Assembly (NCBI RefSeq): GCF_032118995.1
Contig: NC_092665.1
Span: 1,586,001-1,650,000 of the forward strand
Direction of reading: 5' to 3'
Source of the DNA: Asterias amurensis
Lineage: Eukaryota > Echinodermata > Asteroidea > Forcipulatida > Asteriidae
Length of the DNA stretch: 64,000 bases
Shown here in pieces: positions 34,475 to 46,677 of this stretch (its first letter is position 1; every line of letters starts with the position of its first letter). The position numbers were made by a program, and so were the translations under genes. Under the pieces are notes generated by a model. That model did no database searches. It saw nothing but the letters and a program-made list of their open reading frames with translations, and was not told where the DNA came from.

Positions 34475-34956
34475 TCAAGAACTTAAACCATCGACCAGCG
34501 ACACAAGCCCTCTCACACGCAATTCAAGCGGTAAAGTCACACAAAAAATTGTTATACAAAAATATCTGTTATTATTTGAATACAAATTTACATATCTTGA
34601 AAAAATAATAATATTAGCAAGAGCAGAAGTTGAGGTCTAAGAACATTGAGGTTAAGTCGTTTAAGTTTAACAGGGACCAAAAAGAAGCAATACTTTTAGA
34701 AACAGATTTATCTGACATTGTGTAATAATAGGCAAGCTTATTCAAAACGAGCAACTTGTCTATGTTCCTTGCTCTATGGTTAAACTTTTGGATTGGAAAG
34801 ACAAGTTGAACAAAAGAAGTGCTTAAACCTTCTTCAATTTATAAATCTTCAGGGGAAAAACATTCCTTAATAAATACAAATTGGCAAATTAATGTAATTT
34901 TTAAAGATCGAGAACGTTGAGCACCAATATAAATCTGAGAATTGTTCTGTAATTGT

Positions 34957-36971
34957 CTACCAGGGCCGCCACACATTCTCCTGTGGTACTACGTGATGGC
35001 TGACGGCTTTGTGACGTCTGACTGATGTAGCCATGGCTGACTTGACTTTAGGTTTGTACTGATGAGGAGATGGGAGCCGGGTGTATTGCTTCTGTTCGAC
35101 GGGTGACGGTGGGGGCGTTGGGAAGATGATGGAAGACTGGGTGCTGGACTGGCTAAGAAGGGATGGATTGCTATGGGCAACAAAGTCAGATGGGATGCAC
35201 AGCATCAGCTGGTTCTGTTGCTGTGCTGGCATGTAAGTGCTGCAGGTTGTTGACTTGGGAACAGGGCTGGAAGCAGGTGATGTGGTTGCAGCTGTGGTTT
35301 GTTTGACAGCATTTTGGCGATAACTGTAGCCACCCTGAGCTGCTGCTGGGCTGGGCTCGTTCAGGCTGCTGCAACGGTCAGCTAAGTGGTTCATGATTCT
35401 CAATCGGGTCTCCAAGTCGATGGATTCACAGTTGGAGAGAAAGCTGGAAGCCTCGCCAAGGCACTCGCTGTATCCAGCGTGGTATTGGCTGATCTGTGCG
35501 GATGGGGAGGTACGCCCGTCTGTGGATGTCGACTGGACCTCTTTAAGATAACGCACTGTCATCTCGAGTATATCTGCCTTTTCCATTTTGGGTTGGCGGG
35601 AAATCTGTGATAAGACAAAGAAACAAAATGAGAGAAATTAAGTACAAGCTCAAAATTTTTATTCAAGGTAAATAAACACGCTTATAACAAACCGGGGCAT
35701 TTTTAAACAGGCTTAAGATATCAAGGCCCAAGAGATGATCCAGGCAAGGTTGATTACAAAAGGCTTCCAAAACTTTCCCACGATCGTCTGTCATTATATC
35801 CTCCTGGACCCCATTGTACTGCACCCAGAAGTCGTTAGCACGTCGACTCGCTAACAATAAAGCTGCGGTGCTGTTTCACTGCCCGCATTCAGCACGAGCG
35901 AACAACAGATCAGTCGCGCGCCCTTCACACAAGCCCCCTTTGACAATCGCAGGAGCTCATGCGGTTTGGTTATGTCCATAAGCCTATTAACACAGCTTGG
36001 TGTTCCATTCAGGGGGACCGTGGGAATGCATTGGGATCCTGGAGTGATGAAGCCCAACTGAACAATGGGGGGAATACCTCAAAATAATGGGTTCGTTACC
36101 AACTAGGGCGGGTGAACCAGCACACTTCTATGTTGACAGGTTTTTTTTCTTTCTGGTGCGTCAGAGATGAATATGAATAACTTGTTTATGTGACCTTGCT
36201 TTTAGGTTGATTGATTGTGCATAGGGCACAAACAAACCCACGAAATTAAGACAAATTTAAGGTACCATGAGAGGCACACGAAATGCCTAGAGAATAGCAG
36301 TAAAACCTGATTGCAGTTCTAAATACAACACTATAAAAACACTTTCGTTTCCTTTCTATTCTGAAAATAGGGAAAACAATAAGAAGGAATACCGTTTCTG
36401 AATTGCATGTTGGAGGGTATCAATTTATGGTAATGTTTCAAGTGATACAAAAATGCTGTACATACCTCTTTGCGTATGGCAGGGAAGACTAGACTCTTGA
36501 GCTGCAACAAGCTGTCATTGATACGAGCCCTTCGTTTGCGCTCCATCATGTGTTTTGACGTCTGTTGGAAGAAAAAAATAACAATCATTAATTGTGTGAT
36601 TTGTAATACAGTCTATGTACAGTCAATCAAAATAAAAGCAACGATCGAAATGATTTGAATTTCAAATGGTTTAAAAAATTGTTTTCAGCAGAATTATTAA
36701 AACTTTAACAGTACAGCATGTTCATCATTGAGACAAATTCATTAAGTGTGTAAGACCATTTTAGGGCTTCGAATCCCAAGACATAGAACCACATATCAAT
36801 GGTTTGAATTTGACAGACAAAATATCAAATGTCAAACTTTAAAGACAGATTTACGGTGAAATATTAGTACAAAGTCCTACTGTACTAACAATATTGGAAG
36901 AGTTGAATGTATCAATAACGTACCTTAGGCCTGTCAATGGCGGATTCGTGCATCATAGCGTTGGCATACAT
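34957..36971 (-). CDS. HES2-like: HES2-like bHLH-Orange transcriptional repressor
   Basis: Three exons, 36971-36924, 36561-36466 and 35604-34957, splice in phase 0 and encode 263 aa. The basic region and helix 1 are ERKRRARINDSLLQLKSLV. Helix 2 is KMEKADILEMTVRYLKEVQ. The Orange domain spans about residues 86-126 (ISQYHAGYSECLGEASSFL to MNHLADRC). A Ser/Thr/Pro/Gln-rich region leads to a C-terminal WRPW at 260-263 immediately before the stop, which recruits Groucho/TLE. The basic region has Met where most HES proteins have the conserved Pro (SKHMMERKRR against KPxxEKRRR). The loop FPAIRKEISRQPKMEKAD resembles HES2 or E(spl) proteins more than HES1. Its 3' end faces that of the other HES gene about 10 kb away. 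Several CSL octamers lie in its introns and upstream, as expected for a Notch target. Confidence 0.93.
35775..36026. promoter_or_regulatory. Two RBPJ/Su(H) octamers in HES2-like intron 2
   Basis: TTCCCACG at 35775-35782 and CGTGGGAA at 36019-36026 are strict matches in opposite orientations, about 245 bp apart. Intronic Notch-responsive elements are plausible, but function is inferred only. Confidence 0.3.
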
Positions 36972-37029
36972 CTTGAAAATTCACTGACGAAAAATGTTTC
37001 CAAAAGATATAAGTGTAGACTGTCGTGAT

Positions 37030-37037
37030 CGTGGGAA
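37030..37037 (+). promoter_or_regulatory. Promoter-proximal RBPJ/Su(H) octamer of the HES2-like gene
   Basis: CGTGGGAA (followed by AC) lies about 60 bp before the ATG, inside the probable 5' UTR or core promoter. A weaker GGTGGGAAAA lies at about 37475. Confidence 0.5.
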
Positions 37038-37090
37038 ACGTCTCTGAGGATGGTCGGGTTTAGAATGATGTGATCTACAACACGAGAGTC

Positions 37091-37300
37091 CTATTTATCC
37101 GTCACACGTGCCGATCAGAGGGGAGTGCCCTCGGCGGTCTATTCAAGTGTGAAATTCCCTCACAACCGACCAATCCTCGCACGCGTCTCATTGTTACCCA
37201 GTGGTTCCACACTGCAGCCCGCCACGCGAGTAAGTGCTGCACAGTCATTGGTCGAAATGCATTACCTCATCTCGCTCCGCGACTCTGATTGGCTCGCACG
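37091..37300 (-). promoter_or_regulatory. Core promoter of the HES2-like gene
   Basis: On the minus strand a TATA-like GGATAAATAG lies at 37091-37100. CACGTG is at 37105-37110. CCAAT motifs are at 37247-37251 and 37288-37292, and an opposite-strand CCAAT is at 37170. CACGCG class C boxes are near 37180. HES proteins bind CACGNG-type boxes, so autoregulation is possible. The spacing of TATA to ATG is about 120 bp. Confidence 0.5.
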
Positions 37301-39090
37301 GTTAAGAATTAACATAAACCGTGATGCTGCTGGCTTTCACGATGCCAAACAACCCGTGTACGCGTCAGGGTTGTATTGTTCGCGTCTATTGACTGTGGTC
37401 GTTAGGGCCGCTAATCGGCACTCAACACGTGCGTGCCCTGTTGTTCCCAGCGACCGGTGCAGCAACCGAAAAGCGGTGGGAAAACTCCACCCCTTGGCTT
37501 CTTCGTGTGAGGGTAAACAATTGCCATTTGGTGTGCCAATATCAACCTACCAGCTGGCCCCCCTTCCAGCCCCCCCCCCCAATCATAGTCGTCACACACT
37601 TGCAACCAGCAATTTAATAGCGTGTGGATCGTGCATAAATCCTAATAATTCACATAACGCATGTCTCGCACGCGCTGATTCCACAGGACGGCAATTGTTC
37701 CCCCAAATTGGAACAATGTTCGAGGGGGGTTCACAAATAATTTCGGTTGGATAGAATGTATTTAGTTCAAAAGTTTTTAACGGAGAGTTTTTCATTTGTT
37801 TACACGTGACGCATTCGCGTGTCGACAGGTGCCTGTGTTCGGCTACTGGTAATTAAGTGGCCACCTTTATGAATCATCTCCAATATAATCAGAGAAGGTG
37901 AAAAGATCATTGCATTTTAATACTCCCAAATTGATAACTTTCAAAGCATGACAAGTATCATTTGATAAAGTAGCCTTTGCGTTGAAGACCAATAACTTTT
38001 AACACTTGTGTTTTGCGTCTCTACGAAAACATAAAAAAATTATCTCAATGCATCCAAACTTAATTTGAATAATATAACAAACGGTATTTTAAAATATGAA
38101 ATGAATAATGTTCCCTGAGACATAACTTACTTTTGAATGTAACAAATGGTACAAGAAGTCTAGCAAATAGAAAAATGACTAAGATCACAGTTTTCCTAAC
38201 GATATGCTCAAACAAAAAGGTGTAAAGTTTAATGAGGAAACTTTGCGCTAGGTTTACCAATCTGCAGCGAATAATATCGATCGTAAGTTGACTGAGTTTC
38301 ATAAAACATTGTATTTGGATCATTTTGTCTATTTTTAGATTTAGGATGGCTCGTCAGCCAGAAAATTAGGAAACAAATATCACTTTCATTCGTTGGTCAA
38401 ATTGTGTTGCAAATAAACAATCATGAACCAGATTTAAACAATGAGGTTTGTTTAAGAACCCTTTTCTTATAAAAAACATTGATATCATAAATTGTGAATT
38501 GCGAAAGTTAAGGGCAAGTTGCAACTTTTATAATGGTAGGTTTAGTTTTCCTCGCGACGGAAAAGGCTCTTAATATTTGACAGTTTCTTGTTTAATAATA
38601 ACCATAAGTAAGTACAATTAAACAAATGTTTGGTTTAAAAGTAAACTTCTCGTACGTCAAATCGACATTGTTATATCGAAGTGGGATATTAACAGCCCAA
38701 CACCCCAGGGTATAAAGTAAATTTCAGATTGGGCGAGAATAACTTTGTGTTGATGTGCATCATTATAAAAGTTGTTAAGAAGATTCTTTTTCTCGCAAGA
38801 AAAAAACCTAACTGCGCCCATCTTTCAAAACAAACGGCCAAATATGAACAGTTCAAGCCCATCATAACTCACAACATCTGAACTTATATGGAACAAACAT
38901 AATTTTATTTTTAAATATGACTAAGAATTTGCTATTTATTTTTTAAAAAGAACTAAAAAAAAATTCCCGCAAAAAAAATATTGTGAAATCGAAACCATTA
39001 TTTCGACAGATAAAAAAAAAAAACATATAAAAAACTCCAAACCATCTGAGCCACCGACCGCTGCAAGTTCCTGGGACCCGCGATCCCGGG
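37301..39090. other. Upstream region of the HES2-like gene
   Basis: The first 450 bp are GC-richer and have a long stop-free frame on the plus strand, which I judge non-coding. The rest is AT-rich, with no named repeat and no exon. Confidence 0.45.
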
Positions 39091-39091
39091 C

Positions 39092-39201
39092 CGTGGGAAC
39101 GGTGCTACGACGCTGTCAGCTTATGCTTAGCCCCAGGGGTTATTACCAGATCAGCGCGTTCAGGCGCAACACTTCCCTTTGTCCGCCGTAGTTTTCCCAC
39201 G
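39092..39201. promoter_or_regulatory. Two RBPJ/Su(H) octamers in a GC-rich island
   Basis: CGTGGGAA at 39092-39099 and TTCCCACG at 39194-39201 face each other 94 bp apart within a GC-rich patch (39050-39230) set in AT-rich DNA. The patch is about 2.1 kb upstream of the HES2-like ATG and is a good candidate for a Notch-responsive enhancer. Confidence 0.45.
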
Positions 39202-39742
39202 ACCGGATTGAAAGGAACACGGACAATTAACTGCGCGCGATATTACACCGATTGTTTAGCCGGGACTGTGGTGTGTGTATTGAGGTATGGGTTAGGGCAA
39301 CAGCCAACCCCCCCCCCCCCCCCCCCACCACCACCTACACAAAGCTATACAGACATGCCTTTCGTTTACACATGGTTTAAAACTATTAAGCACCTTGTTC
39401 AAATTATTATTAGACCACAAGAGGGAAGGGTTTATTTTCGTGTGACGTACGTGACTGGGTTCTACTTTGGAACGGTCTCTATTTGCCATTGGGGCTCGAT
39501 ATTTTGTTCAACTTGTTGCGAGTCTGCCCGCCTGAGCGTGAAATATCGGGCGGGTTTGACCCATGCATGAACATAGTAACCAACTGGTGGGGACATGTGA
39601 CTTTATAAATAAATGCAAAACGTTTATGTTTAAAAACAAATCATTGCAGAATTTACCGCTGAGATACACCCATCATAAACATATTTTGTTGGTAAACACG
39701 TAAAATATAATAATCACAGAACCCCATTGTGCAATAATGATA

Positions 39743-40060
39743 TTAAAGGTACCGGACTCATTTGGTAATTATCAAATACCAGTCTTCTCACTTGGTGTGT
39801 CTCAGCATTCTATATATGGATACATTAAGTTTGAACTCAATATTAGTCGTCGAAGTTGCGAGAGAATAACGGAACTTAGAAAAATACCCTTTTCGCACAC
39901 GGTGTGCTTTCAAATGCTTGAACTGGTCGGACCTCGAGGTATCGAATTCAATTCAAATATTTGAGTGAGAAGTTACTTCTCACAATGTTTTACACTATCA
40001 CCCACTATTCATTGCTCGTTGCCAAGTAAGTTCGTATGCTATTTTGAGTAATTATTCCGA
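39743..40060 (-). mobile_element. Family A MITE, diverged, inverted
   Basis: It starts TTAAAGGTACCGGACTCAT and includes CTTCTCACTTGGTGTGTCTC and CATTGCTCGTTGCCAAG. The right terminus is eroded. Confidence 0.75.
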
Positions 40061-40264
40061 AGCACTCGCCCTACCAAGCAGAGTGTCTGTGGTTGACTCG
40101 ATTGCGAAAAAGCTTTGCTACCATAAACCAACAATCCTAATAACTTGTGTAAATGTTTCAGATAATGTAGATTATAATGTTATATTTACACTTTGTTAAG
40201 GTCCATGTTGTTTGGACTCGTCAACAGCTGTCATAAACAACACATGATCAGATTACAGAGTGGT

Positions 40265-40272
40265 TTCCCACG
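40265..40272 (-). promoter_or_regulatory. Distal RBPJ/Su(H) octamer
   Basis: TTCCCACG lies about 3.3 kb upstream of the HES2-like ATG, between a MITE and the large minisatellite. It is a strict sequence match without further support. Confidence 0.25.
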
Positions 40273-40424
40273 CTGAAAGTTTAGACTTCGGTCTTTAGAG
40301 GGTTTTACAAATGCATGAATACACCACCGGCTTATAAAGCCGGCCTCACATCCATGCTTGACTGTACCTTTAAAAGGCGCTGTACATTAAGAAGGTCGTT
40401 ACAAAATCTGGAAAATTATAATTT

Positions 40425-43400
40425 ATTTACAAACCTGGAAAGAGAAAAAGAAACATGGGAAAAAAAAACAATGAGTTATTTACAAACCTGTAAAAAAAAA
40501 AAGATTAGTTGTTTACAAACCTGTAAATAAAAAAACTGCAATAATAAGTTATTTACAAAACTGTAAAGAGAAAGAAAAACCTGCAAGCAAAATGAATAAG
40601 TCATTTACAAACCTGTAAGAAGAAAAAATTACAAACCTGTAAAGAGAAACATAAAACCTGCAAACAAAATTGATAAGTTACTTACAAACCTGTAAAGAGA
40701 AACATAAAACCTGCAAACAAAATGAATAAGTTATTTACAAATCTGTAAAGAGAAACATAAAACCTGCAAACAAAATTAATAAGTTATTTACAAATCTGTA
40801 AAGAGGAACATAAAACCTGCGAACAAAATTAATAAGTTATTTACAAACCTGTTAAGAGAAACATAAAACCTGCAAACAAAATTTGTAAGTTATTTACAAA
40901 CCTGTAAAGAGAAATATACAACCTGCAAACAAAATTTATAAGTTATTTACAAACCTGTGTAAAGAGAAACATAAAACCTGCAAAGAAAAATTATAAGTTA
41001 TTTACAAACCTGTAAAGAGAAACATAAAACCTGCAAACAAAATTATTGAGTTATTTACAAACCTGTAAAGAGAAACATAAAACATGCAAACAAAAGTTAT
41101 ACGTTATTTACAAATCTGTAAAGATAAACATAAAACCTGCAAACAAAATTAATAAGTTATTTACAAATCCGTAAAGAGAAACATAAAACCTGCGAACAAA
41201 ACTAATAAGTTATTTACAAATCTGTAAAGAGAAACATAAAACCTGCAAACAAAATTAATAAGTTATTTACAAACCTGTAAAGAGAAACATAAAACCTGCA
41301 AACAAAATTTATAAGTTATTTACAAACCTGTAAAGAGAAACATAAAACCTGCAAACAAAATTTATAAATTATTTACAAACCTATAAAGAGAAACATACAA
41401 CCTGCAAACAAAATTAATAAGTTATTTACAAACCTGTAAAGAGAACATAAAACCTGCAAACAAAATAATTAAGTTATTTACAAACCTGTAAAGAGAAACA
41501 TACAACCTGCAAATAAAATTAATAAGTTATTTACAAATCTGTAAAGAGAAACATAAAACCTGCAAACAAAATGTATAAGTTATTTACAAACCTGTAAAGA
41601 GAAACATAAAACCTGCAAAACAAAATTAATAAGTTATTTACAAACCTGTAAAGAGAAACATAAAACCTGCAAACAAAATGTATAAGTTATTTCCAAACCT
41701 GTAAAGAGAAACATACAACCTGCAAATAAAATTAATAAGTTATTTACAAATCTGTAAAGAGAAACATAAAACCTGCAAACAAAATGTATAAGTTATTTAC
41801 AAACCTGTAAAGAGAAACATAAAACCTGCAAAACAAAATTAATAAGTTATTTACAAACCTGTAAAGAGAAACATAAAACCTGCAAACAAAATGTATAAGT
41901 TATTTCCAAATCTGTAAAGATAAACATAAAACCTGCAAAATAAACTAAAAAGTTATTTACAAACCTGTAAAGAGAAACATAAAACCTGCAAACAAAATTT
42001 AAAAGTTATTTACAAATCTGTAAAGAGAAACATAAAACCTGCAAAACAAAATTAATAAGTTGTTTACAAATCTGTAAAGAGAAACATTAAACCTGCAAAC
42101 AAAATTTATAAGTTATTTACAAACCTGTAAAGAGAAATATAAAACATGCAAAACAAAATTAATAAGTTATTTACAAACCTGTAAAGAGAAACATAAAACC
42201 TGCAAACAAAATGTACAAGTTATTTACAAATCTGTAAAGATAAACATAAAACCTGCAAAATAAACTAAAAAGTTATTTACAAACCTGTAAAGAGAAACAT
42301 AAAACCTGCAAACAAAATTTATAAGTTATTTACAAACCTGTAAAGAGAAACATAAAACCTGCAAACAAAATTTATAAGTTATTTACAAACCTGTAAAGAG
42401 AAACATTAAACCTGCAAACAAAATTTATAAGTTATTTACAAACATGTAAAGAGAAGCATAAAACCTGCAAAGAAAAAATATAAGTTATTTACAAACCTGT
42501 AAAGAGAAACATAAAACCTGCAAACAAAATTTATAAGTTATTTACAAACCTGTAAAGAGAAACAAACCTGCAAACAAAATTTATAGGTTATTTACAAACC
42601 TGTAAAGAGAAACATAAAACCTGCAAACAAAATTTATAAGTTATTTACAAACCTGTAAAGAGAAACATAAAACCTGCAAACAAAATTAATAAGTTATTTA
42701 CAAACCTGTAAAGAGAAACATAAAACCTGCAAACAAAATTTATAAGTTATTTACAAACCTGTAAAGAGAAACATAAAACCTGCAAACAAAATTAATAAGT
42801 TATTTACAAACCTGTAAAGAGAAACATAAAACCTGCAAAGAAAAAATATAAGTTATTTACAAACCTGTAAAGAGAAACATAAAACCTGCAAATAAAATAA
42901 TTAAGTTATTTACGAACCTGTAAAAAGAAACATAAAACCTGCAAAACAAAGTTAATAAGTTATTTACAAACCTATAAAGAGAAACATAAAACCTGCAAAT
43001 AAAATTTATAAGTTATTTACAAACCTGTAAAGAGAAACATAAAACCTGCAAACAAAATTTATAAGTTATTTACAAACCTGTAAAGAGAAACAAACCTGCA
43101 AACAAAATTTATAAGTTATTTACAAATCTGTAAAGAGAAACATAAAACCTGCAAACAAAATTAATAAGTTATTTACAAACCTGTAAAGAGAAACATAAAA
43201 CCTGCAAAACAAAATTAATAAGTTATTTACAAATCTGTAAAGATAAACATAAAACCTGCAAAATAAACTAAAAAGTTATTTACAAACCTGTTAAGAGAAA
43301 CATAAAACCTGCAAACAAAATTAATAAGTTATTTACAAACCTGTAAAGAGAAACATAAAACCTGCAAAGAAAATTTATAAGTTATTTACAAACCTGTAAA

Positions 43401-43435
43401 GAGAAACAAACCTGCAAACAAAATGTATAAGTTCT
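40425..43435 (+). repeat. Minisatellite, 53-bp unit, about 56 copies
   Basis: The unit reads AAGTTATTTACAAACCTGTA, then AAGAGAAACATAAAACCTGC, then AAACAAAATTAAT. The first few units are irregular and the rest highly homogeneous. Variant units (AAATAAACTAAAAAGTTATT after a TAAAGATAAAC unit) recur at about 41.93, 42.25 and 43.25 kb, showing higher-order duplication of blocks. Stop codons in all phases exclude coding. Confidence 0.97.
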
Positions 43436-43467
43436 TAACTTTCTACAGTGCAGGTACTATAGATAGT

Positions 43468-43597
43468 ACAGGGTGGATTTCACAAAGAGTTAAGACCAGT
43501 CTTATCTCGAGTTAGGACGAGTTACTCGTCCTAACTTAGGACTAGCCACACGTTTTTTATATCTCCTCCCTAACTCTTTGAGAAATCGACCCCAGGT
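43468..43597. mobile_element. Family C palindromic MITE
   Basis: Ends GATTTCACAAAGAGTTAAG and TAACTCTTTGAGAAATCGAC are inverted repeats. The interior has GTCCTAACTTAGGAC. It lies right after the minisatellite. Confidence 0.8.
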
Positions 43598-44600
43598 GGA
43601 TTAAACATTTTATAGTATACACTTTAGGTTAGATCTGCTGTATATGCCACAGCCGCCTTTATTTTTATTGTGTTTTGTTTAAAAATTTATCATTACCCCC
43701 TTTTTAATATTTTTTTTTTAAAATTATTATTTATTAATATTAGTGAGCCCGAAGTGAATAGCCACACGACTTGGTAGCATATGGTTAATACATACGCATG
43801 ATGGTTAATGGGTTCTTATTCTATACGACAATGCTAACGGAAGGGGACACTCCTATATCTTGAAAGGGTTTCGGCGCGTGGACGCAGCCGAACCATTTTG
43901 CAGTACCGGAGGAAATTGAATGATTGAGGGCACCCCCATCAGCTAGCCACGCGAGTGGCCGTTTGCAGTGCCATGTGGGTCTCAAAATAACAGCAGGGTT
44001 TTTCTTATAGTGGCACGCTCCACGTATGCTGAGGTCACGCGACCAAGTTTGCCCCCGGTCGCCTTGGTTTTTTTTTTTCGTGACCAGAAAGAATCAACAA
44101 TGACTGTATGGGATCAAATTTCACCGCAAGTTAATAAGCTGGAAGTGATGTGTGGTGCCGTATGGCTATTTCAGCCGACCAAATTGGGGGGGGGGGGGAG
44201 TGGTCGCCCGCTTTCCATTGTTGAAATCATTTATGTACATCTTTCTTACAGCGCGTTAAAAGACACCAACTTAATTGAGATTTCTTATGCGAAAGAATAT
44301 TGTGCGGAGGAAACAAGGAACACGCAGCAGGTGTCATTGAAGCAAGAAACATAGGTACTCAACCATAATTGCTTCTCTAAACCCAGGTGTATAATGGAAA
44401 CCTGCGAGGGCTGAGATATAGTTGTAAGTGGTGTTTGAAGCTTTGTTTATGATAATAGTGAACTTAATTGCGGGTACAGGGTAATAATTCTCTTTTGAGC
44501 GGGTCTTTGCTCTGAAAAGAGCCGGTTGGTGTCGATGAATTTCGTAAAGTATAGTCTGCTCGTCTTCAGGAGAAAGATGTGTTGGTAACCCCTTAGTACT
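43598..44600. other. Spacer with no recognised gene
   Basis: It contains an AT-rich tract near 43.68-43.74 kb and a G run near 44187. A stop-free frame across the G run has no recognisable similarity and no ATG start. Confidence 0.4.
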
Positions 44601-44987
44601 TTAAAGACACTGGACACCTTTGGTAATTGTCGAAGACTAGTCTTCTCAATTGGTGCATCTCAACATATGCATAAAATAACAAACCTGTGAAAATTTTAGC
44701 TCGATCGGTCGTCGGAGTTGCGAGATAACTATGAAAGAAAAAAGCACCCTTTTCACACGAAGTTGTGTGCTTTCATGCTTGATTTCGAGACCTCAAGTTC
44801 TAAACTTGAGGTCTCGAAATCAAATTCGTGGAAAATTACTTCTTTCTCCAAAACTACGTCACTTCAGAGGGAGCTGTTTCTCACAATGTTTTATACTCAT
44901 CAACCTCTCCCCATTACTCGTTCCAAAGTAAGGTTTTATGCCAATTAATTATTTGGAGTAATTACCAATAGTGTCCACTGCCTTTAA
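44601..44987 (-). mobile_element. Family A MITE, full length with TTAA duplication, inverted
   Basis: It runs from TTAAAGACACTGGACACC to TGTCCACTGCCTTTAA. The central palindrome TCAAGTTCTAAACTTGAGG is nearly perfect, and all internal landmarks are present. Confidence 0.92.
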
Positions 44988-45214
44988 GCAGTTTGTGTAT
45001 TTCCTTCTTCCCCCATGGTTGTATGCTCACTGGGCATAACAGTAATGCCGAAACGCCCTCTTTGATTTAGCTGTCCGAACCGACTACTTTTATTCTCAGA
45101 GTGTGCTTTTTACAATCCATGGTTTGTCTGTCCATTGGGAAAGATCCCTCCATGCTATTATAAGTCTTAAGTTGCACCTTTTACGGTCACAATATAACAG
45201 AGCCTCAGTGGGGT

Positions 45215-45222
45215 TTCCCACG
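45215..45222 (-). promoter_or_regulatory. Isolated RBPJ/Su(H) octamer
   Basis: TTCCCACG is the most distal strict match, about 8.2 kb upstream of the HES2-like gene and 6.4 kb past the 3' end of MIB2. Confidence 0.2.
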
Positions 45223-45407
45223 GGCGTGAACTACAACACAACACATGGGCGTATCTAGACGGCCTGATTAATACTCATCCCTCTCTTAATAGATGAGCAA
45301 GTTTTATTACAGGCAAATGAAGAGGCGTAACCAATCAAACACACTTGCGCTAAAATGTACCAGTATTTACCTTTGCGATTCGAGGCCACGGTTTAAAACA
45401 TTCCCTG

Positions 45408-45563
45408 GGGTCGATTTCACAAAAAGAGTTAGGACTAGTCCTAACTTAGGACTAGTCCTATGAGATAATAAAAACGTATCGCTAGTCCTAAGTTAGGACA
45501 AGTAACTCAACCTATAACAAGAGATAAGAATAGTCTTAACTCTTTGTAAAATCCACCCCTGAG
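45408..45563. mobile_element. Family C palindromic MITE, best copy
   Basis: GGGGTCGATTTCACAAAAAG and TTTGTAAAATCCACCCC form the ends. The interior has AGGACTAGTCCTAACTTAGG and its inverse. There is no coding sequence. Confidence 0.85.
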
Positions 45564-45589
45564 CTGGTTAATATGTTTAAGACCATACA

Positions 45590-45815
45590 TTGAAAGTCAA
45601 AAGGGCTTCTGAAGCAGAACATTATTTTACTGAACAATTTCCTGCTAAGCAAAACATGAGCAGGGATACCAGTCATAAATAAATGGTACACGTGAAATGG
45701 TATTTCGGCCGGTAACCTGTTTCTAGTTAGCATAATTTTGCTGTGCTGGCTACGCTATAGTTGTGCTTTGAGCAGCACAGACTGAGCCGAGGGCCAAATT
45801 CCATAAAGCTGCTTA
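45590..45815. mobile_element. Family B MITE, diverged
   Basis: TGCTAAGCAAAACATGAGCAG and GGATACCAGTCATAAATAAA (trimmed) match the centre of the family, and CCAAATTCCATAAAGCTGCT is its terminus. Confidence 0.6.
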
Positions 45816-46677
45816 TAAGTAAATGAATCGTCTTTCTACAAGGTAGTCTAAGAACCAGTGATGTTCTGGGGGCTGGGCGGGGGGGGGGGGGGTGATGTGC
45901 CAAAACTATATAAACTCAATATTCGTGGTTGTTGCCATGACAAATCACCGCCTTAAGTATTGCTGTTTACAAAATCAAAAACGCTTCTCATATTTTGAGC
46001 ATGGGGTGTAGTTATAGGCCGTTTGTAACAAATCTTGGGCTGAAAAACACGTCTTTCTTGTTCAGATTGACAGGGAACCAAATATTGTTTATGAAAGTGA
46101 CAGTTTTGTAAATATTGATGTGTCCCCCAAACAAGTAATTTGTCTGATTATGAAAAGGCCTATCCATAAATAGACTACCTTTGTTATTAGGTGGTCGGTT
46201 TCGCTTGGGTAGCATGTGAACATGGTCCCATTGTTACTATCGTTATCGTGGACTATTCAATAAACATGATTTTGGTGCTGCATTGCGACGATAATAAATG
46301 GCAGTTGTCAGGGAACTGCTACATGTCTGCGACTGTTGTATGTTCTTTGTGAGCATTGTTGGCAAGAAATTGACAATAGGCAACGTGTTTACACAAGCGT
46401 AAAGAAAGACACATAACAGTTTCTGTTGCTTGTGACCTTGGAGCTCGCTAAGACTGGTTACAAATGGGTTTATAATTGTTCAAATTGATGGAACATTAAT
46501 TATCAATTTTGAATAGGGCCATACATCAAAAAATGTTCTGCCCAATTTGTTCCTGAGAGTGATTGGAGTTGGAGGGGCATTTTTATTATTATAATGAGTC
46601 GACTTATTCAAGTCTATGCTGATGCGCGGCAACCACCTGCCACTGTTATGTCACTTGCGCCGTTGAGTGTTTCTGAC
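45816..46677. other. Spacer, no recognised gene
   Basis: A G run lies near 45880. The remainder is unique-looking and AT-rich, with no exon or named repeat. Confidence 0.4.

Noticed and set aside
37125-37754. 209-codon stop-free plus-strand frame upstream of the HES2-like gene
   Set aside because: It starts at GTG, not ATG, lies over the promoter of the opposite-strand HES2-like gene, has no recognisable motif, and is explained by the GC-rich promoter composition.
40425-43435. CRISPR-like array
   Set aside because: Units are contiguous 53-bp tandem repeats without unique spacers, in a eukaryotic genome.
43968-44354. 128-codon frame with a Gly run
   Set aside because: It starts at a non-ATG codon and runs through a poly(G) tract. 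No motif is present.
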